Shown here piece by piece: positions 19,101 through 28,800 of a stretch of DNA of 64,000 bases. Where the stretch lies: assembly GCA_016709995.1 (NCBI GenBank), contig JADJLQ010000002.1, positions 620,001 through 684,000 on the forward strand, read 5' to 3'. Positions within the stretch are counted from its first letter, which is position 1. Each line of letters begins with the position of its first letter. Position numbers and translations under genes: made by a program. The DNA is from Saprospiraceae bacterium. Its GTDB lineage: Bacteria; Bacteroidota; Bacteroidia; Chitinophagales; Saprospiraceae. The notes under the pieces are model-generated. The model had not been told where the DNA came from, did no database searches, and worked only from the letters and a program-made list of their open reading frames with translations.

Positions 19101-20398
19101 CAGCCAATGGACGACCAGAAGGGGCATGTAAGGACACGGTAGCCTCACTGGCATCCATCAGTGGCAAACTACTTACAGAAGATCAGCAAGGAGTAGAATC
19201 TGCGACCGTGCAAATTAAATCTGCTACGCCATCCGGCATACCTGCTTGGAAGAGCAGCATCGATGGCAGCTATCAGTTTAATGCTATTCCTACATCCGGC
19301 AGCTATAGTATCTCCGCCATGCGGGATGACAATCCGATGAATGGCGTATCGACCCTCGACCTGGTATTGATTCAAAAACATATACTTGGTACGGAGCGAT
19401 TCACTTCACCGTACAAGATCATCGCTGCTGATGCAGACAATGATCAGAATGTAAGTGCCATCGACCTCATCGAACTTCGAAAATTAATCCTGGGTCTATA
19501 CGACAAACTACCTAACAATACCAGTTGGAAGTTTGTACCCATGTCTTATCGGTTTGATGATATCCTCAACCCCTGGTCCGCACCAAACGAAGAGCAAATC
19601 ATAGTTGCACAAGGAGCTATGGTCAAAGATTTTGTTGGTATCAAAATCGGGGATGTCAATGCCACGGCAGCACCTCACAGCCTGATGAATACAGAAGTAA
19701 GAGGCAGTGGTTCAGGATTGATTTTGGAGGTAAAAGATCGCACCTTCAAAGCCGGGGAGCGGGTAGAAGTATCATTCACTTCACCCAATTTTAAAGGAAT
19801 ATCAGGTTTCCAGGGAACTATGTCAATAGGCAATAAACAATTGACAATAGACAATTTAAATCGTCAATCGTCAATTAACTTCACTGAAAACAATATTGGT
19901 CGCCGATGGGAACATGAAGGCATGATTACGATGAGCTGGAATAGCAATCAGAGTCAGGACCTGGACAACCAGGCTGTACTCTTTACGATGAACTTTACAG
20001 CCCAACAGGATGGCAGACTGAGTGAAGTGCTGAGGATTGGTTCACAACATACGATAGCAGAGTCTTACGAAGGTAAAGGAGAGTTGGGTAATGTATCGAT
20101 CCGGTTCATTGGTCAGCATGGACAAGAGGTTACCGCACAATCCGAGCTATACCAAAACTACCCCAATCCATTCGACCAGCGGACCGTGATTGGCTTTAAC
20201 CTTGCCGAGCTGGGCAGAGGAACCTTCAAAGTGACAGATATCACCGGCCGTACCATCAAATCGATTGAAAAAGAATGGGCAAAGGGTTACCAGGAAGTCT
20301 GGATCGAACGAAGGGAGATCAAGGCCAGTGGCGTACTGTATTATTCATTTGAAAGCAAGGCATTCAAAGCGACGAAGAAAATGGTTTTGCTGGATTAA
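13142..20398 (+). CDS. giant T9SS-exported surface protein A (CHRD, HYR-like, DUF11, dockerin, cohesin-like, sorting domain)
   Basis: Uninterrupted frame of 2418 codons; the listed start is a GTG inside the CHRD domain, so the true N-terminus is upstream. Order by residue: CHRD (~1-125); Cys-rich HYR-like repeats with DTxxP motifs (~130-340); DUF11 (~345-500); a long Cys-rich region shared with protein B (~520-1060); two pairs of internal repeats (~1100-1450); another shared Cys-rich region (~1465-1985); an FnIII/CarboxypepD-like domain (~1990-2050); two dockerin-type repeats (STLDLVLIQKHILG and DADNDQNVSAIDLIELRKLI); a cohesin-like beta domain (~2175-2320); and a C-terminal T9SS sorting domain (ELYQNYPNPF ... 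YYSFESKAFKATKKM). It should be exported by T9SS and attached to the cell surface or released. Adhesin or matrix function is inferred; the ligand is unknown. A terminator follows. Confidence 0.85.
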   Translation: MNTIANTMRVQISFSDLTGTTTAAHIHAATAIAFSGNAGVATTLPSFTGFPSGVTSGTYDITFDMTLASSYSASFVTANGVPATAFVALVAALQTGKSYLNIHSSTFPGGEIRGFMMVGPVVAWVKDSIPAADSVCTNQLTVYRVFSATDACLNVSYCTQKIVVKDTIGPVFTVFPTDTTVVCVDEVPPVAGSLGCLHCPFQDVAPFATDNCGSALVSFTEEVSIDSTCQNKKTILRIWTATDACNNMTRDTQMIRVNDTVPPILTCRDTLRFECLIDFPVAYANVDSLLADQGTVLDNCCLDSSSFRLISETMTAPDGMTTLTRMYSIDDCCGNSDTCVQVLQMPICFLDLALKKEIDAPTPYFASPGGTVPFKITIYNQFAIASDSIKIIDYLPSPASTVISPNWVNNNDGTACLTLSRANGLLPGSGLVFGDSVVVSFTIQLGMDIAIASTQNIAEIYSAQDTFHNTLPDLDSSPNGIPDDETGTVDNEINNDGTLDEDDQDPAPFFILRDPVCQDQLNVSLDGNCQKCITAADLLLGPTLPEENYEIQVFDASGRKLQGNCIDISYLGYSLTYKVILNVPGHLNACWGNLKVEDKAPPALRCANDTVSCFEFANLPLVATNIDNCSGDTVRILSEKWVDYGCDSAYLGYVDRTIWGSDRWQNSLTCTSRIYIKKTSLEQVQCPDALEFPCTILHQIGGVKELKIPISIDKNKLTPEFLLSLQQATWEFKDGSKDRVFLTSIPVVPHVKGQSVYLAASGVCKINASYTDKPLPICGTGVKIRREWLIFDWCTQAEKTCVQYISIEDKIAPIPTNQNLGMVASGPHDCGQYINLPKLDYKDCNDVVQTYSLSINEEGIPRILQGDLPASHIWLPVGSFNIIVRLVDACYNESFGAIAVKVEDVTPPTPVCIEYTQVTVDPAGCWASVAAKDLDKGSRDNCSSKLHFAAAQMDSIDYWTKYWTSKLEEKCGKEEYWRNNELYQTWIDDWIDCYIFRDTVYFDECGSNQVVLRVYEADRIPLRDPHIFPWSEHAWYCYNSNIFYRIAHNYNFFDSKGSKLASWRLPLDCKSIVEDWINTQKTKYISSRYGHNIDVSAVTINQTMDSIQSQGTYCPGDTSINLNPGECNRIVKYSIALPLGYTAVQTSGLPSGSQFPIGTTTNGFNIYDGNTLVTNCTFSVTIKEFDLSPAVSKQMDSIYTHGTYCPGDTTINLNPGECGRIVKYSIILPPGYSAVQTSGLASGYEFPIGTTTNRFNINDGNTLVTNCEFSVTIKEFDMPSNYIYCKENTTIILNNGSAILGAGQVLVNANYGCFDNYIVELFKSGYVPAVLSTQDIGQMYVYRVIDPRTSQKCEGKVLVGTPPLNCKAISTVLLNNDGFAFLGAGQVLIEEQYRCFDNYIVEFLKGSYVPGIATTQDVGMTLTYRVIDPTSSAKCEGKVFIDDINNSIEQLNLLNNRRHSKILYNDCMVTVLVDDKQAPVVNHLQDITIYCDGAPEYAGHPACEHSERFSKWPLDLKDSKGVWHGYYGGSDFLGVHIDADAHDDPDACEFNKGWAPIYCRSWLYLDSFDHAGHVNPKDYFSTLVKVDKKRPLDHVLKSNEFTITDNCRLEDTTLRIVDNGTLNGCSEGWIQRTWTIKDKCGNSVTAIQKIIVKHRRDFEVIFPEDKVVTCDFLNKTDTSTAGAGAPIISDDECEQVGVRYADEIFTVEDGACYKIVRTWTLVDWCIYDPNQHNHYPDVIVDDRLRANTSNRSCVYRNIKDNNDGYMTYVQIIKVIDETPPVVTTRDTTVCVLSDDCLVSVVIPLSASDNCAAASDIRFRYFIDLNATDAVYNGKLFDPTSIDQGGTQYVKDFVFLLGAPGRHVVHVVGIDNCGNADTSSFRFEIKDCKKPTPYCYNGIATVIMPGNGQVTVWAKDLNLNSSDNCTPAADLKYSFSADVATASRQFTCADMTSDGQNQIFEVEIWVTDKAGNQDLCRTYIKLQDNADAANGRPEGACKDTVASLASISGKLLTEDQQGVESATVQIKSATPSGIPAWKSSIDGSYQFNAIPTSGSYSISAMRDDNPMNGVSTLDLVLIQKHILGTERFTSPYKIIAADADNDQNVSAIDLIELRKLILGLYDKLPNNTSWKFVPMSYRFDDILNPWSAPNEEQIIVAQGAMVKDFVGIKIGDVNATAAPHSLMNTEVRGSGSGLILEVKDRTFKAGERVEVSFTSPNFKGISGFQGTMSIGNKQLTIDNLNRQSSINFTENNIGRRWEHEGMITMSWNSNQSQDLDNQAVLFTMNFTAQQDGRLSEVLRIGSQHTIAESYEGKGELGNVSIRFIGQHGQEVTAQSELYQNYPNPFDQRTVIGFNLAELGRGTFKVTDITGRTIKSIEKEWAKGYQEVWIERREIKASGVLYYSFESKAFKATKKMVLLD
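16443..17465 (+). repeat. two successive internal duplications in giant protein A
   Basis: Unit 1 (about 16450-16700, again at 16726-16970) codes GTYCPGDTxINLNPGEC...GFNIYDGNTLVTNC twice. Unit 2 (about 16981-17220, again at 17230-17465) codes an LGAGQVL...CFDNYIVE...YRVIDP module twice. The copies are clearly related but have diverged. Protein B has none of these at the matching place. Confidence 0.85.
19841..19874 (+). repeat. coding-sequence inverted repeat in giant A (copy in B at 32561-32594)
   Basis: TTGACAATAGAC (19841-19852) pairs with GTCAATCGTCAA (19863-19874) at 10 of 12 positions around a 10-base AT loop. It codes QLTIDNLNRQSSIN inside the cohesin-like domain. Protein B keeps the same structure at an exact 12720-base offset. 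Confidence 0.5.
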
Positions 20399-20458
20399 TT
20401 ACAGATGACTCAAACTCGCTGATGCTATAGGAAAAAGCTTGCTTTCAGATCAAAACAT

Positions 20459-20490
20459 AATAGCCTTGACAACTGTCAGGGCTATTTTTA
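20459..20490 (+). terminator. Rho-independent terminator after giant protein A
   Basis: AATAGCCTTGAC (20459-20470), loop AACT, GTCAGGGCTATT (20475-20486): a 12-bp stem with one T-G pair, followed by a T-run. It lies 61 bases after the stop of protein A. Confidence 0.8.
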
Positions 20491-20763
20491 TGAATAAGAC
20501 TATATCACCACAAGTCCATTCAACAGCGATCAAAATTGAAAACCACGATCTCAAAGTTTCACTTACTTAAAATGTTGAATATGAGTTTATTGTACAATTT
20601 TGAGATGAGGTGATATTTTTGCTGAATTGAATATTGACTTATTCTGAGTCCATGGGCCTCCTGAATGCTTTCTATGGTTTTTTAAAGATTCTCATTATGA
20701 TTGTAGCACGCTGTAATCATACAAATCCAGAATATGCTGACCTGTTCATTTTCTTGAAGCATT
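20491..20763. other. convergent intergenic region, no gene seen
   Basis: Lies between giant protein A and the YfhO gene that reads toward it. No gene or repeat seen. Confidence 0.5.
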
Positions 20764-23253
20764 TTATTCAGCCTTACTCTTGGTTTGAGTGGGGTATAGT
20801 GCCAACGTGTCATTTAATGAATGTGAAAAAAGGTATTTTATACCCATTGCCATCCCTAAAATCACGATGAGCCCAAAAATATTTCCAAACCAATAGGATA
20901 TGGATTTATTCGATTCAATATCCTTCGGATCAAATTTAAATTCTATCGTGTGATTTCCTGCCGGAATTTCAATTCCTCTTAAAATATAATTCAATCTGAA
21001 ATGATCTATTGGCTTGCCGTCAATATAAGCTTGCCAACCTTTATTGGGACCATACCAAATTTCAGAAAAAACTGCAACTTGATTGGTATCGGTCAAAGAT
21101 TGATAAATCAATTGATTAGGGTTATAACTTTTTAATAAGATACTTCCATTTTTACGATAACTTGTATCCAGATGAATACCCTTAAATTCATCTTGCAGGA
21201 AAAATGCTGTATTCGATAGATCGGCATCTTGCAGTGATTCAATTTCTTCGTTGGGTGAAGCAACTGATACTACTTTGTTAATAAACCAAGCATTCCCCAT
21301 GGCCCCTGGATTGGCTCTGACTTTCCCGCTTTTTTCAATTATATACTTAGTATTCATCATGTTTAATGTGGAGGTATGATTTTTACTGAAATATAAATCT
21401 ATCATATCCTGGTAGCGTCGCAATTTAGTAGCACTTGACCCGCCAATACATTTATGAAAATAAGATGCGAAAGAGGATTCAAAAGTATTAATGCTTAGGT
21501 CCAGTACTCGATAAGAGAGATCTTGGTCTTTAAGTATTTCCTCATCCGCCGGCCTGGGCTGGAAATGATTAGATTCTATGCTTTTATTATAGTCACCGGA
21601 ATTAACATATCTCTTCGCGATGGTCCAAAGATCTAAAGCAATTAACAGCCCAAATACAATGATAAAATCACGGTGTTTTATTTTTTTGAGACCAAAATAG
21701 TATAATAAAACTACCCCTGATATCAATATACCGAGAGTACGAAGGGTATCTGATTTAAAATAATCTTTCCTGGTTTTTATCAGCAAATCATATAAACGAT
21801 TGCTTCCATTTTTCCATACAACATCGTCGGAAACCGATTCCATATCCAAAAGGACAGAACCAATAAAGTATAAAAGGATCAGGAATCCAATCAACGGAAA
21901 TGCTGTTTTTTTAAACAATTGGTACAATGATGCACGGTTCCAATCCTTTCTTATGAAAAGATAAAGTCCATACATAGAAAAAATGGGAATAACAGTTGAA
22001 GCCACATTCAGAATTGAGTTGGGTGTGCGGAACTTATCATAATAAGGAAAATAAGTAAACAAAATTTTATTTAATATCAGAAAATTGGAGCCCAGCGATT
22101 GCGCAATAAGGAAGAGTACGCTGAACAAGGCAAACCATTTTAAGTTTCCTTGCATTAGTACCAATCCAATGATAAATGTCAACACAATCAAGATTCCTAC
22201 ATAATCCGGACTATCAGTAAATGGCAATTTACCCCAGTACATAGGGAGTATAATTTTAGCATTTGGATTGGGATTGCTCTTTGAAATTGCCTTAGCAATC
22301 TCGGAAGAAAGAGGCCACTCTTCCCTGGATGATCCTCCAACGGCACCGGGAACAAAAAAGGAAAGTAAATCGAGATAACCTTCACTCCATTTCATAGCGT
22401 ATCCCCAACCAAGTCCCGTTTTACTACTGGCAGAGATAGGTTGGGATGGATTGGCTGCAGAATGAGTCAAAATAGCACCACCACGCATCGTATCCTTTGA
22501 AAATGAATTCAGCCCCACTAATTCATGATAATTAATAAAAAAGGACATCACCGTTCCCATCAATAAGGCTATCAGGGGTGTAATCAATTCATGGTGCCGC
22601 CTGGCTTTGACATATCGGACAACTTCAGCCAATACATAAAATAGGAGAATCAGCCCTGCGTGATAAGTCATTTGAATGTGATTCATGCGAATACTACCTG
22701 CCACGCCGATTGTAAAAACGATACTACCAAGTTTCCAACTGGAATTAAAAATCAGGTAACAGCCAGCCAGAATCATAGGCACAAATCCCAGGGCCGCCAC
22801 TTTGGTGAGATGTCCGGCACCAACCAACCCGACATGGTTGGTGGCATATCCAATCGCAAAAGCACCGATCAAAGCAAGCCATGGGCCAATTCCAAAAAAA
22901 CAAAGACCGATAAAAGAAGCCAGCGAGAGCACCATGAAATATCTCAGGCTCCCATTTATATTTAAGCTGAATATTTTTAAAATGTATTCAAATATTCCCT
23001 TTTTTCGGTAGGGATCATACATTTGATACGTGGGCATTCCTCCAAACATTGAATTTGTCCAGTAGGTTGGTTTGCCTGTCTTTTCATAATAAGCTTTTGC
23101 CTCATGTGCCATACCGATATTGCCAATCATGTCTCCTTGCTTTAATTCCTGTTCGCTGAGACCTGATGAAAGAAACAGAATGTTTACGATAATCAAGATG
23201 ACTGCAGCCATCAAATAAGGTCCAATATTTTTAAATAATAACTGCACTGACAT
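20764..23253 (-). CDS. YfhO-family multi-pass membrane protein, paralogue 1
   Basis: Protein of 829 residues with about 13 hydrophobic segments and a C-terminal extracytoplasmic beta domain. Marks of the YfhO family are the first-loop segment GDMIGNIGMAHEAKAYYEKTG with NSMFGGMPTYQM, and the C-terminal VFSEIWYGPNKGWQAYIDG followed by PAGNHTIEFKFDP. YfhO proteins are GT-C-like; in Gram-positives YfhO is linked to glycosylation of surface polymers with undecaprenyl-phosphate sugars (established), while the Bacteroidota members are not characterised. Reads toward giant protein A. A close paralogue is at 37536-40019. A weak -7 variant TATATTCG lies upstream. Confidence 0.82.
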   Translation of the reverse strand: MSVQLLFKNIGPYLMAAVILIIVNILFLSSGLSEQELKQGDMIGNIGMAHEAKAYYEKTGKPTYWTNSMFGGMPTYQMYDPYRKKGIFEYILKIFSLNINGSLRYFMVLSLASFIGLCFFGIGPWLALIGAFAIGYATNHVGLVGAGHLTKVAALGFVPMILAGCYLIFNSSWKLGSIVFTIGVAGSIRMNHIQMTYHAGLILLFYVLAEVVRYVKARRHHELITPLIALLMGTVMSFFINYHELVGLNSFSKDTMRGGAILTHSAANPSQPISASSKTGLGWGYAMKWSEGYLDLLSFFVPGAVGGSSREEWPLSSEIAKAISKSNPNPNAKIILPMYWGKLPFTDSPDYVGILIVLTFIIGLVLMQGNLKWFALFSVLFLIAQSLGSNFLILNKILFTYFPYYDKFRTPNSILNVASTVIPIFSMYGLYLFIRKDWNRASLYQLFKKTAFPLIGFLILLYFIGSVLLDMESVSDDVVWKNGSNRLYDLLIKTRKDYFKSDTLRTLGILISGVVLLYYFGLKKIKHRDFIIVFGLLIALDLWTIAKRYVNSGDYNKSIESNHFQPRPADEEILKDQDLSYRVLDLSINTFESSFASYFHKCIGGSSATKLRRYQDMIDLYFSKNHTSTLNMMNTKYIIEKSGKVRANPGAMGNAWFINKVVSVASPNEEIESLQDADLSNTAFFLQDEFKGIHLDTSYRKNGSILLKSYNPNQLIYQSLTDTNQVAVFSEIWYGPNKGWQAYIDGKPIDHFRLNYILRGIEIPAGNHTIEFKFDPKDIESNKSISYWFGNIFGLIVILGMAMGIKYLFSHSLNDTLALYPTQTKSKAE

Positions 23254-23402
23254 AGAAAATTTAACTGAATGGATAGTCTGCTTTTTGTAGTTACGAATAT
23301 AGCATTAGTCTCATTGGTGTCGGCTTAAGTGGCTTTAAAAAATTGCGAGGTAATTATTTTCTTTGATTCACCGTTTGGGAATATGATTTGGGTGTGCCTC
23401 CC

Positions 23403-23665
23403 GCTGACGAATCACAATTTCTTCAACTTTGGAAAAATATACGCCATCCCACGATGAATGGATACTCTTCCCTGGAAATGGGATGCATATCGGCAGCTTC
23501 AAACCCATATTCATCAGAACTATACAAAGCTTCAATAAGGCAGTGATCAAATAATGGATTTTTATCTACGGGCAATAGTGACATACCGATGAAATGACAA
23601 AATCACTCAAATTGACGGGCGCTGGAAGTAGAGCTTTACTCGATGGCATAATAGGTTTCAAAAGA
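23403..23665 (-). pseudogene. decayed remnant of an FAD-dependent oxidoreductase gene
   Basis: The minus strand carries fragments that line up with the intact FAD oxidoreductase at 9612-10745: SFETYYAIE, ARQFE(stop)FCHFIG against SSQFEQFCEFIP, and IEALYSSDEYGFEAADM against LEALYLTEEYSFDTQQM, in one frame at 23477-23665 with two in-frame stops. A further frame at 23403-23448 (VYFSKVEEIVI) may be the remnant of the C-terminus, which implies an internal deletion. It lies between the YfhO gene and the GT-C/TPR paralogue, on the same strand. It is genuine decay, not a homopolymer error, because stops, substitutions and a deletion occur together. Confidence 0.62.
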
Positions 23666-23744
23666 CTATAATCTGGAGATAATTTGCCGCTTCATTTTCA
23701 ATTAAATGTACATGCTATGCACCCTGGTAATCCCTTTTGATTGA

Positions 23745-25690
23745 TTATTTATTAATTAACTTTTTCTTCGAAGCTTGTATTTTGTTCATCACTTCCTGGG
23801 CCCCGGGATTATCAGGAAATGAATTTAAACTTTGATTGAGGGCCTTTTCTGCCAGGTCGGGTTGGCCGACCGACAGGAAAACAATAGAAAGCGCCATGGC
23901 AGCTTTCTCGTTAAAGGGGTCATATTCCAATGCTTTGGAAAAATGCCGGATGGCTGCTACAGGATCGTTTTTGGCAGTAGCGCTATACCCCAGGTAGTCA
24001 TCTATGTTTTCCCTTTTTACTATTGCACAAAGAGGGATGCCGTCAGCGTCGATGGTATGAATCGTTCCTTTAGGTGGCCAGATTTGATGAGAAAGCTGAT
24101 ATTGATTTACAAACCTTGAATAAAATATTCCATAATCCCATAATTTTTCGCCTCGATCATAATACCTGACATAGGCCGTCTTTATACCTAATAAACTATC
24201 TCCCAGAAATACCCGGGAAGGATAAAAACAATTCGTGGCTATGGTAATCGTACTGTCTTTGGGCCGTGACTCTTCGTGTAGTTTTATCCAGTCGGCAGCC
24301 TCTTTAACAGAAAGCATCCAGTAATCTGTCTCAAATTTGCCATAGGCTTTTTTCAATCCCCCGAACAAGGGATTGAAGTAGGTATATTGATAAGGATGTA
24401 AATGAATGATAGAATAAATGTTTTCTGTAAATAAGAGTCCAAGTACGACCGGCCAAATTTTACTCAATAATGGAGACCCGGTATTCCGAAACAATACCAG
24501 CCAACCAGTAGCAGCGAGCACCACCATGGCTGGATAAACAAATATGAAATGTCGCCAACCATCGTGTAGGGAGGAATGTCTGATCAGCGTGAATCCTATT
24601 GAAAACGAAATAAAAAAGTTAGCACACTTGCTTCCAACCGAGGTATCGTATGATCATGATACCTGCGTATGAATAAAAATATTCCGAGGATTACTGTGAT
24701 GGGAATGGTGCGAATTATCCATTCAGGAAGATAATTAAGAGGTAATTGGGTATTGAGAAAATGTTGTGATTTAAATAAAATCGACAAGGCAATGGGTTGA
24801 TTACTGAATTCATTTAATGCATATATTGGGTTGACCAAAGGATTGACCAATCCAAATGGCCAAAACAAGAGCCCACCAAAATAGGAGACTACACAGATCA
24901 CAATGGTATATCGGATGCATTTCAATACCTGGTGGCTTTGTAGTTGAGAATTAGAAAAAAATGATCCTCCCAGATATAGGATCACAAAGAAAATCAGGAA
25001 TACGATCAATAACAGACCTCCGGCGCGGGTGCCTATGGCGATTACTGAGCCGGCTATCACTCCCGTGACAGTAGAAATAGAGGGATTTGGTAAAGTCCGT
25101 ATAAAATTAGCAATTGAAAAAAGCCCAATGCTAAAGCCCGCTGCGAATGGTATATCTTTTGGATTGACCATACAGTCGCCGAAAAACCTGGGAGATAAGA
25201 TGAGCATAACTGCCGTTAAGAATGCGGCTTGCCAACCACCCATATTTTTTGCCATCAAGCTTGCGAAATAGATGGTGATGAAACCAAAAATGGCGCATAG
25301 AACCCTCCTGATGATATGAAATGCCGGATCATACTCCTCATTCAGTCCCAATGCCTTCTGAGTAGAGATAGCCAATATTTCAAAGAGCCCACCGTATAAA
25401 TGCATATTTCCTTCAGGGATATACAACGCTGAAGTTTCCTTGCCGAAAGAGGTATAATAACTCCAAAGTTTTTTTGAATAATCTACCTGAAATCTTTCAT
25501 CCCCGTTAATGCCAAACTGCGGACTTATGCCGACCATCAATACGAATAAACCGACCATAAAGAACCTGAAATTTCTCTCATTATAAATGGTACTGCCCAC
25601 TCGAAAAATGTCAAATGATTTGAGTCTGACTCTGCCTGATAGCTTTAAGGCAGTATTTGAAAAATGAGCGATTGGATTTGATATCATCAA
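23745..25690 (-). pseudogene. GT-C/TPR membrane glycosyltransferase paralogue, one frameshift
   Basis: Paralogue of the 6825-8780 protein: same leader, same NGDE loop (GINGDERFQVDYSKK), same NPKDIPFAAG, and the same soluble C-terminal part with TPR-like helices. The frame breaks in the A6 run at 24612-24617 (T6 on the coding strand). Restoring a seventh base gives VLTFFISFSIGFTLIRHSS joined to LHDGWRHFIFVYPAMVV, exactly as in the paralogue. As given, the two frames are 24596-25690 (365 codons) and 23745-24527. Outside this point the coding sequence is clean, so a recent mutation, phase variation or an assembly error are all possible. Predicted role as for the paralogue. Confidence 0.8.
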
Positions 25691-25706
25691 GTAATTCGAA
25701 ACTTGG

Positions 25707-25714
25707 CAAAAGTA
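25707..25714 (-). promoter_or_regulatory. -7 box for the second GT-C/TPR gene
   Basis: The minus strand reads TACTTTTG, 16 bases before the ATG at 25690. The same octamer lies before the first GT-C/TPR gene, which suggests the promoter was duplicated along with the gene. Confidence 0.45.
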
Positions 25715-25866
25715 TTAATTATTTGATAATCACTACATACCACCCTTTTCTGCCTGTCTGGGCATCAGAATAAAAAATATTTTTCACTTCGAATACTTTG
25801 AATGGTGACACTTTCTTTATCTTTAAAATGGCAAAACCTTTTTTTTGAGTCCGGAGCCTCCATCCG

Positions 25867-28800
25867 TTGGATATAAAATTAGGAATTAAGACAAAAAAAC
25901 CAAAAACAAACTGCGTGTTCAAAATATTGCATAGCATATTTTCATTTGCTTTCTCGTTTTTGTTTTTGGGTGTGGTGGCTTTTTTGGCATATACAGATCA
26001 TTTTGAGGGTAACAAGACAAAATCACATGTAGGTATATCTGTTCAAAAGAATACGGGATCATCCTTCACAGAACCCATCGAAGATTACAATACATCTCCT
26101 GCTGCTGCCGATTTGGCCTTAATTACTGTCACTAATTCAACTTTTCCGGTTGTAGGAGATACACTCAAGCTTGCTTGTGACTTTAATCCTCCTGGTGCAA
26201 TAAATGCCATTTTCACCCCTCCTGGTGGCGATCAAATGTGGAACTTAAACAATTTGCAAGTCGAATCCTCTCAAAATATCGTTTTCCATCCGCCGAGCGA
26301 TGGTATGGCTGCTGCATCTGCGCCTGGAGCCGAGCTGGTCACGTTTGGAGCACCGCATCCAGAAGAATATTTTAATGTTACACCCAGTGTAATGGAAACC
26401 ATGGGATATTTTGATAAGAATATGGGCTTTTGGGGAGGATCAGAACTTGCAGCTAACAATTTTTTTAATTATACTCCTCCATTGGCTGAGAGACATGCCC
26501 CATTAAACTTTTTTGATATTTATCAATCTACCTGTAATTCCCTGGAAGCATTTGCTCCATCAGATTTGGATCCTTCATTTGGTAGCATCATTCAATTTTT
26601 AGTGCCAACGGCGGATTCAATACGTTTTCGGGAGACTCACCAGCGCCTTGATGTGGTGGACGCGTGGGGTAGTATGACTATTCCGGAAGGTACTTACGAT
26701 GTACTCCGAGTCAAAAGAACAGAATACAGATCAAGGGCTATAGATGTCAAGGTGTCTCCTCTGGGTTGGATAGATATATCTACCATTGGTGGTCAGCAAG
26801 TCTTTCCTTTGGGTACGGACACCTTGACCAGCTTTTTGTTTGTTAACGATCAGGTGAAGGAGTACATTGCCGTAGCGGACTTAAATACTGCTCAGAATAC
26901 AGTTTTAAAGGTGACATTCAGAAACGGTACAGCACTTAATCCACCTACTTGTAATCCTACAATTTCATGCAAAGATCAGGTGACACCGGTCCAATGCAGT
27001 AATCAAGTGAATTTTATTGAGGCTATGGCCTTTAATTCGTGTGATACTGCTCAATCAATTCCTGTTACTGCGAAAAATGATACTATAGCTGGCGGATGCG
27101 CGGGTAACTTTTCTATCCTTCGCACCTGGACAGCCACAGATCTGTCCGGAAATTCGAGTACCTGTTCCAGATTGATAGTAGTTAGCGATACTATGCCTCC
27201 AATGATAACCTGTAGAGTAATAGATACCGTCGAGTGCGCAAAGGACATTCCTGCTTGCTTACCGGATGGTATAGCCTCTTCTAGTGATAATTGTGATAAC
27301 CAACTCTCAATATCTTGTAGTGACTCCCCTCTTGCTATGGGATGTAATGTTTCTTTCGTTCGCACCTATAGTGCACGGGATGATTGTGATAATATAGGTA
27401 CTTGCGAGGTTACTATCACTGTAGCCAATAATATGCCATCATCCATTACCTGTCCCCAAAATGATACTATTAAAAGTTGTGATGAAGCGGTGATTGCAAT
27501 GGCATTTGATCAATGGCTTAATGGTGCAATAGCTTCTGGAGGCTGTAATAGTATGATCACCAATGATAATGATGGGCCACCACCTGTCACCGGAGGCACT
27601 AAAATCGTAACTTTCAGAAACATATCTGTCTGTGACACAGCTTCTTGTCAGGCTAGTTTTACGGTGTTACCCCTCACTTCAACCATCACATTATCAGGTC
27701 CTGATACTACGTGTGAAGGAGATGGTACATCCCTCATCTTAAATATCAAAGTCACAGGAGGTACAGCACCCTATACGATTACTTTTGGACATACCAGGAC
27801 ATATTTGGGCCCCAATTGTGAACCCTTGGCTTCTGGGCCTGCTAGCATAGTAGTCGATCAAGACGGTATGTATACTGTGGCGTTTACCGGCGCAGGTGCA
27901 GGACATTATATTTTTCAGGTATCAAATGTTACCGATGCACTTGAATGTGTCGATGACAGTGTAAAAACATTAGCTTTTGATATTATTCCTTTGCCAGAAG
28001 GAAAAGATTCCACCAAGACAATCGAAAATTGTTCTGACGGAATCACAACGGATCTGCAAGGACTGATAAAGTGTAATTTACCAAGCACATTTTCATGGAA
28101 TAGTGTAGCTTCTGTAGGATCTGCGGTTCCATACGACAATCCAAACGTAATAGGTGAAACAGTCAATCCACCAAATACCAGTCAAATAATAAATGATGTC
28201 CTTACTAATATCACCCATGACAATCAAACTGTTGTTTACAGAGTGGAGCCAACTAGTGTAGCAGGAAGCTGTGAAGGGTCACCATTTTATATAACCATTA
28301 TCATAAAACCAAGTATCATCAATCTGGTAGCACAAGACCAGGTAAATATCTCCCTGGATGAAAGTTGCATGAAAGTGTTGACGGCTGCCGATGTAATTCA
28401 AAACAGTGGTTCTTGCACTGAAATCTTAGTCGATATAAATCTTGTTTACCCATTTGGCACCAATGCCTATCCGGAAGGCGACAAACTCGATCGCAGTCAT
28501 GTGGGCTATTGCATGGTATATTCGGTTACAGATCTCCTGACGGGAAATAAAAGCTGGGGCAAGCTATGTGTAGAGGATAAAGCCCCGCCACTGTTAAATT
28601 GCGCAGATGACACGGTGAGTTGTTTTGAATTTGCTGATCTGCCCTTACTGGCCAAACCATCGAATGATTGCAGCGGCGATGAAGTGAAGCTTCTCGCAGA
28701 CAAATGGGTAGACTGGGGTTGTGACTCGACTTACCTGGGTTATGTAGAACGAACCATCTGGGGCAGCGACCGCTGGAAAAACAGTCAGACCTGCACCAGT

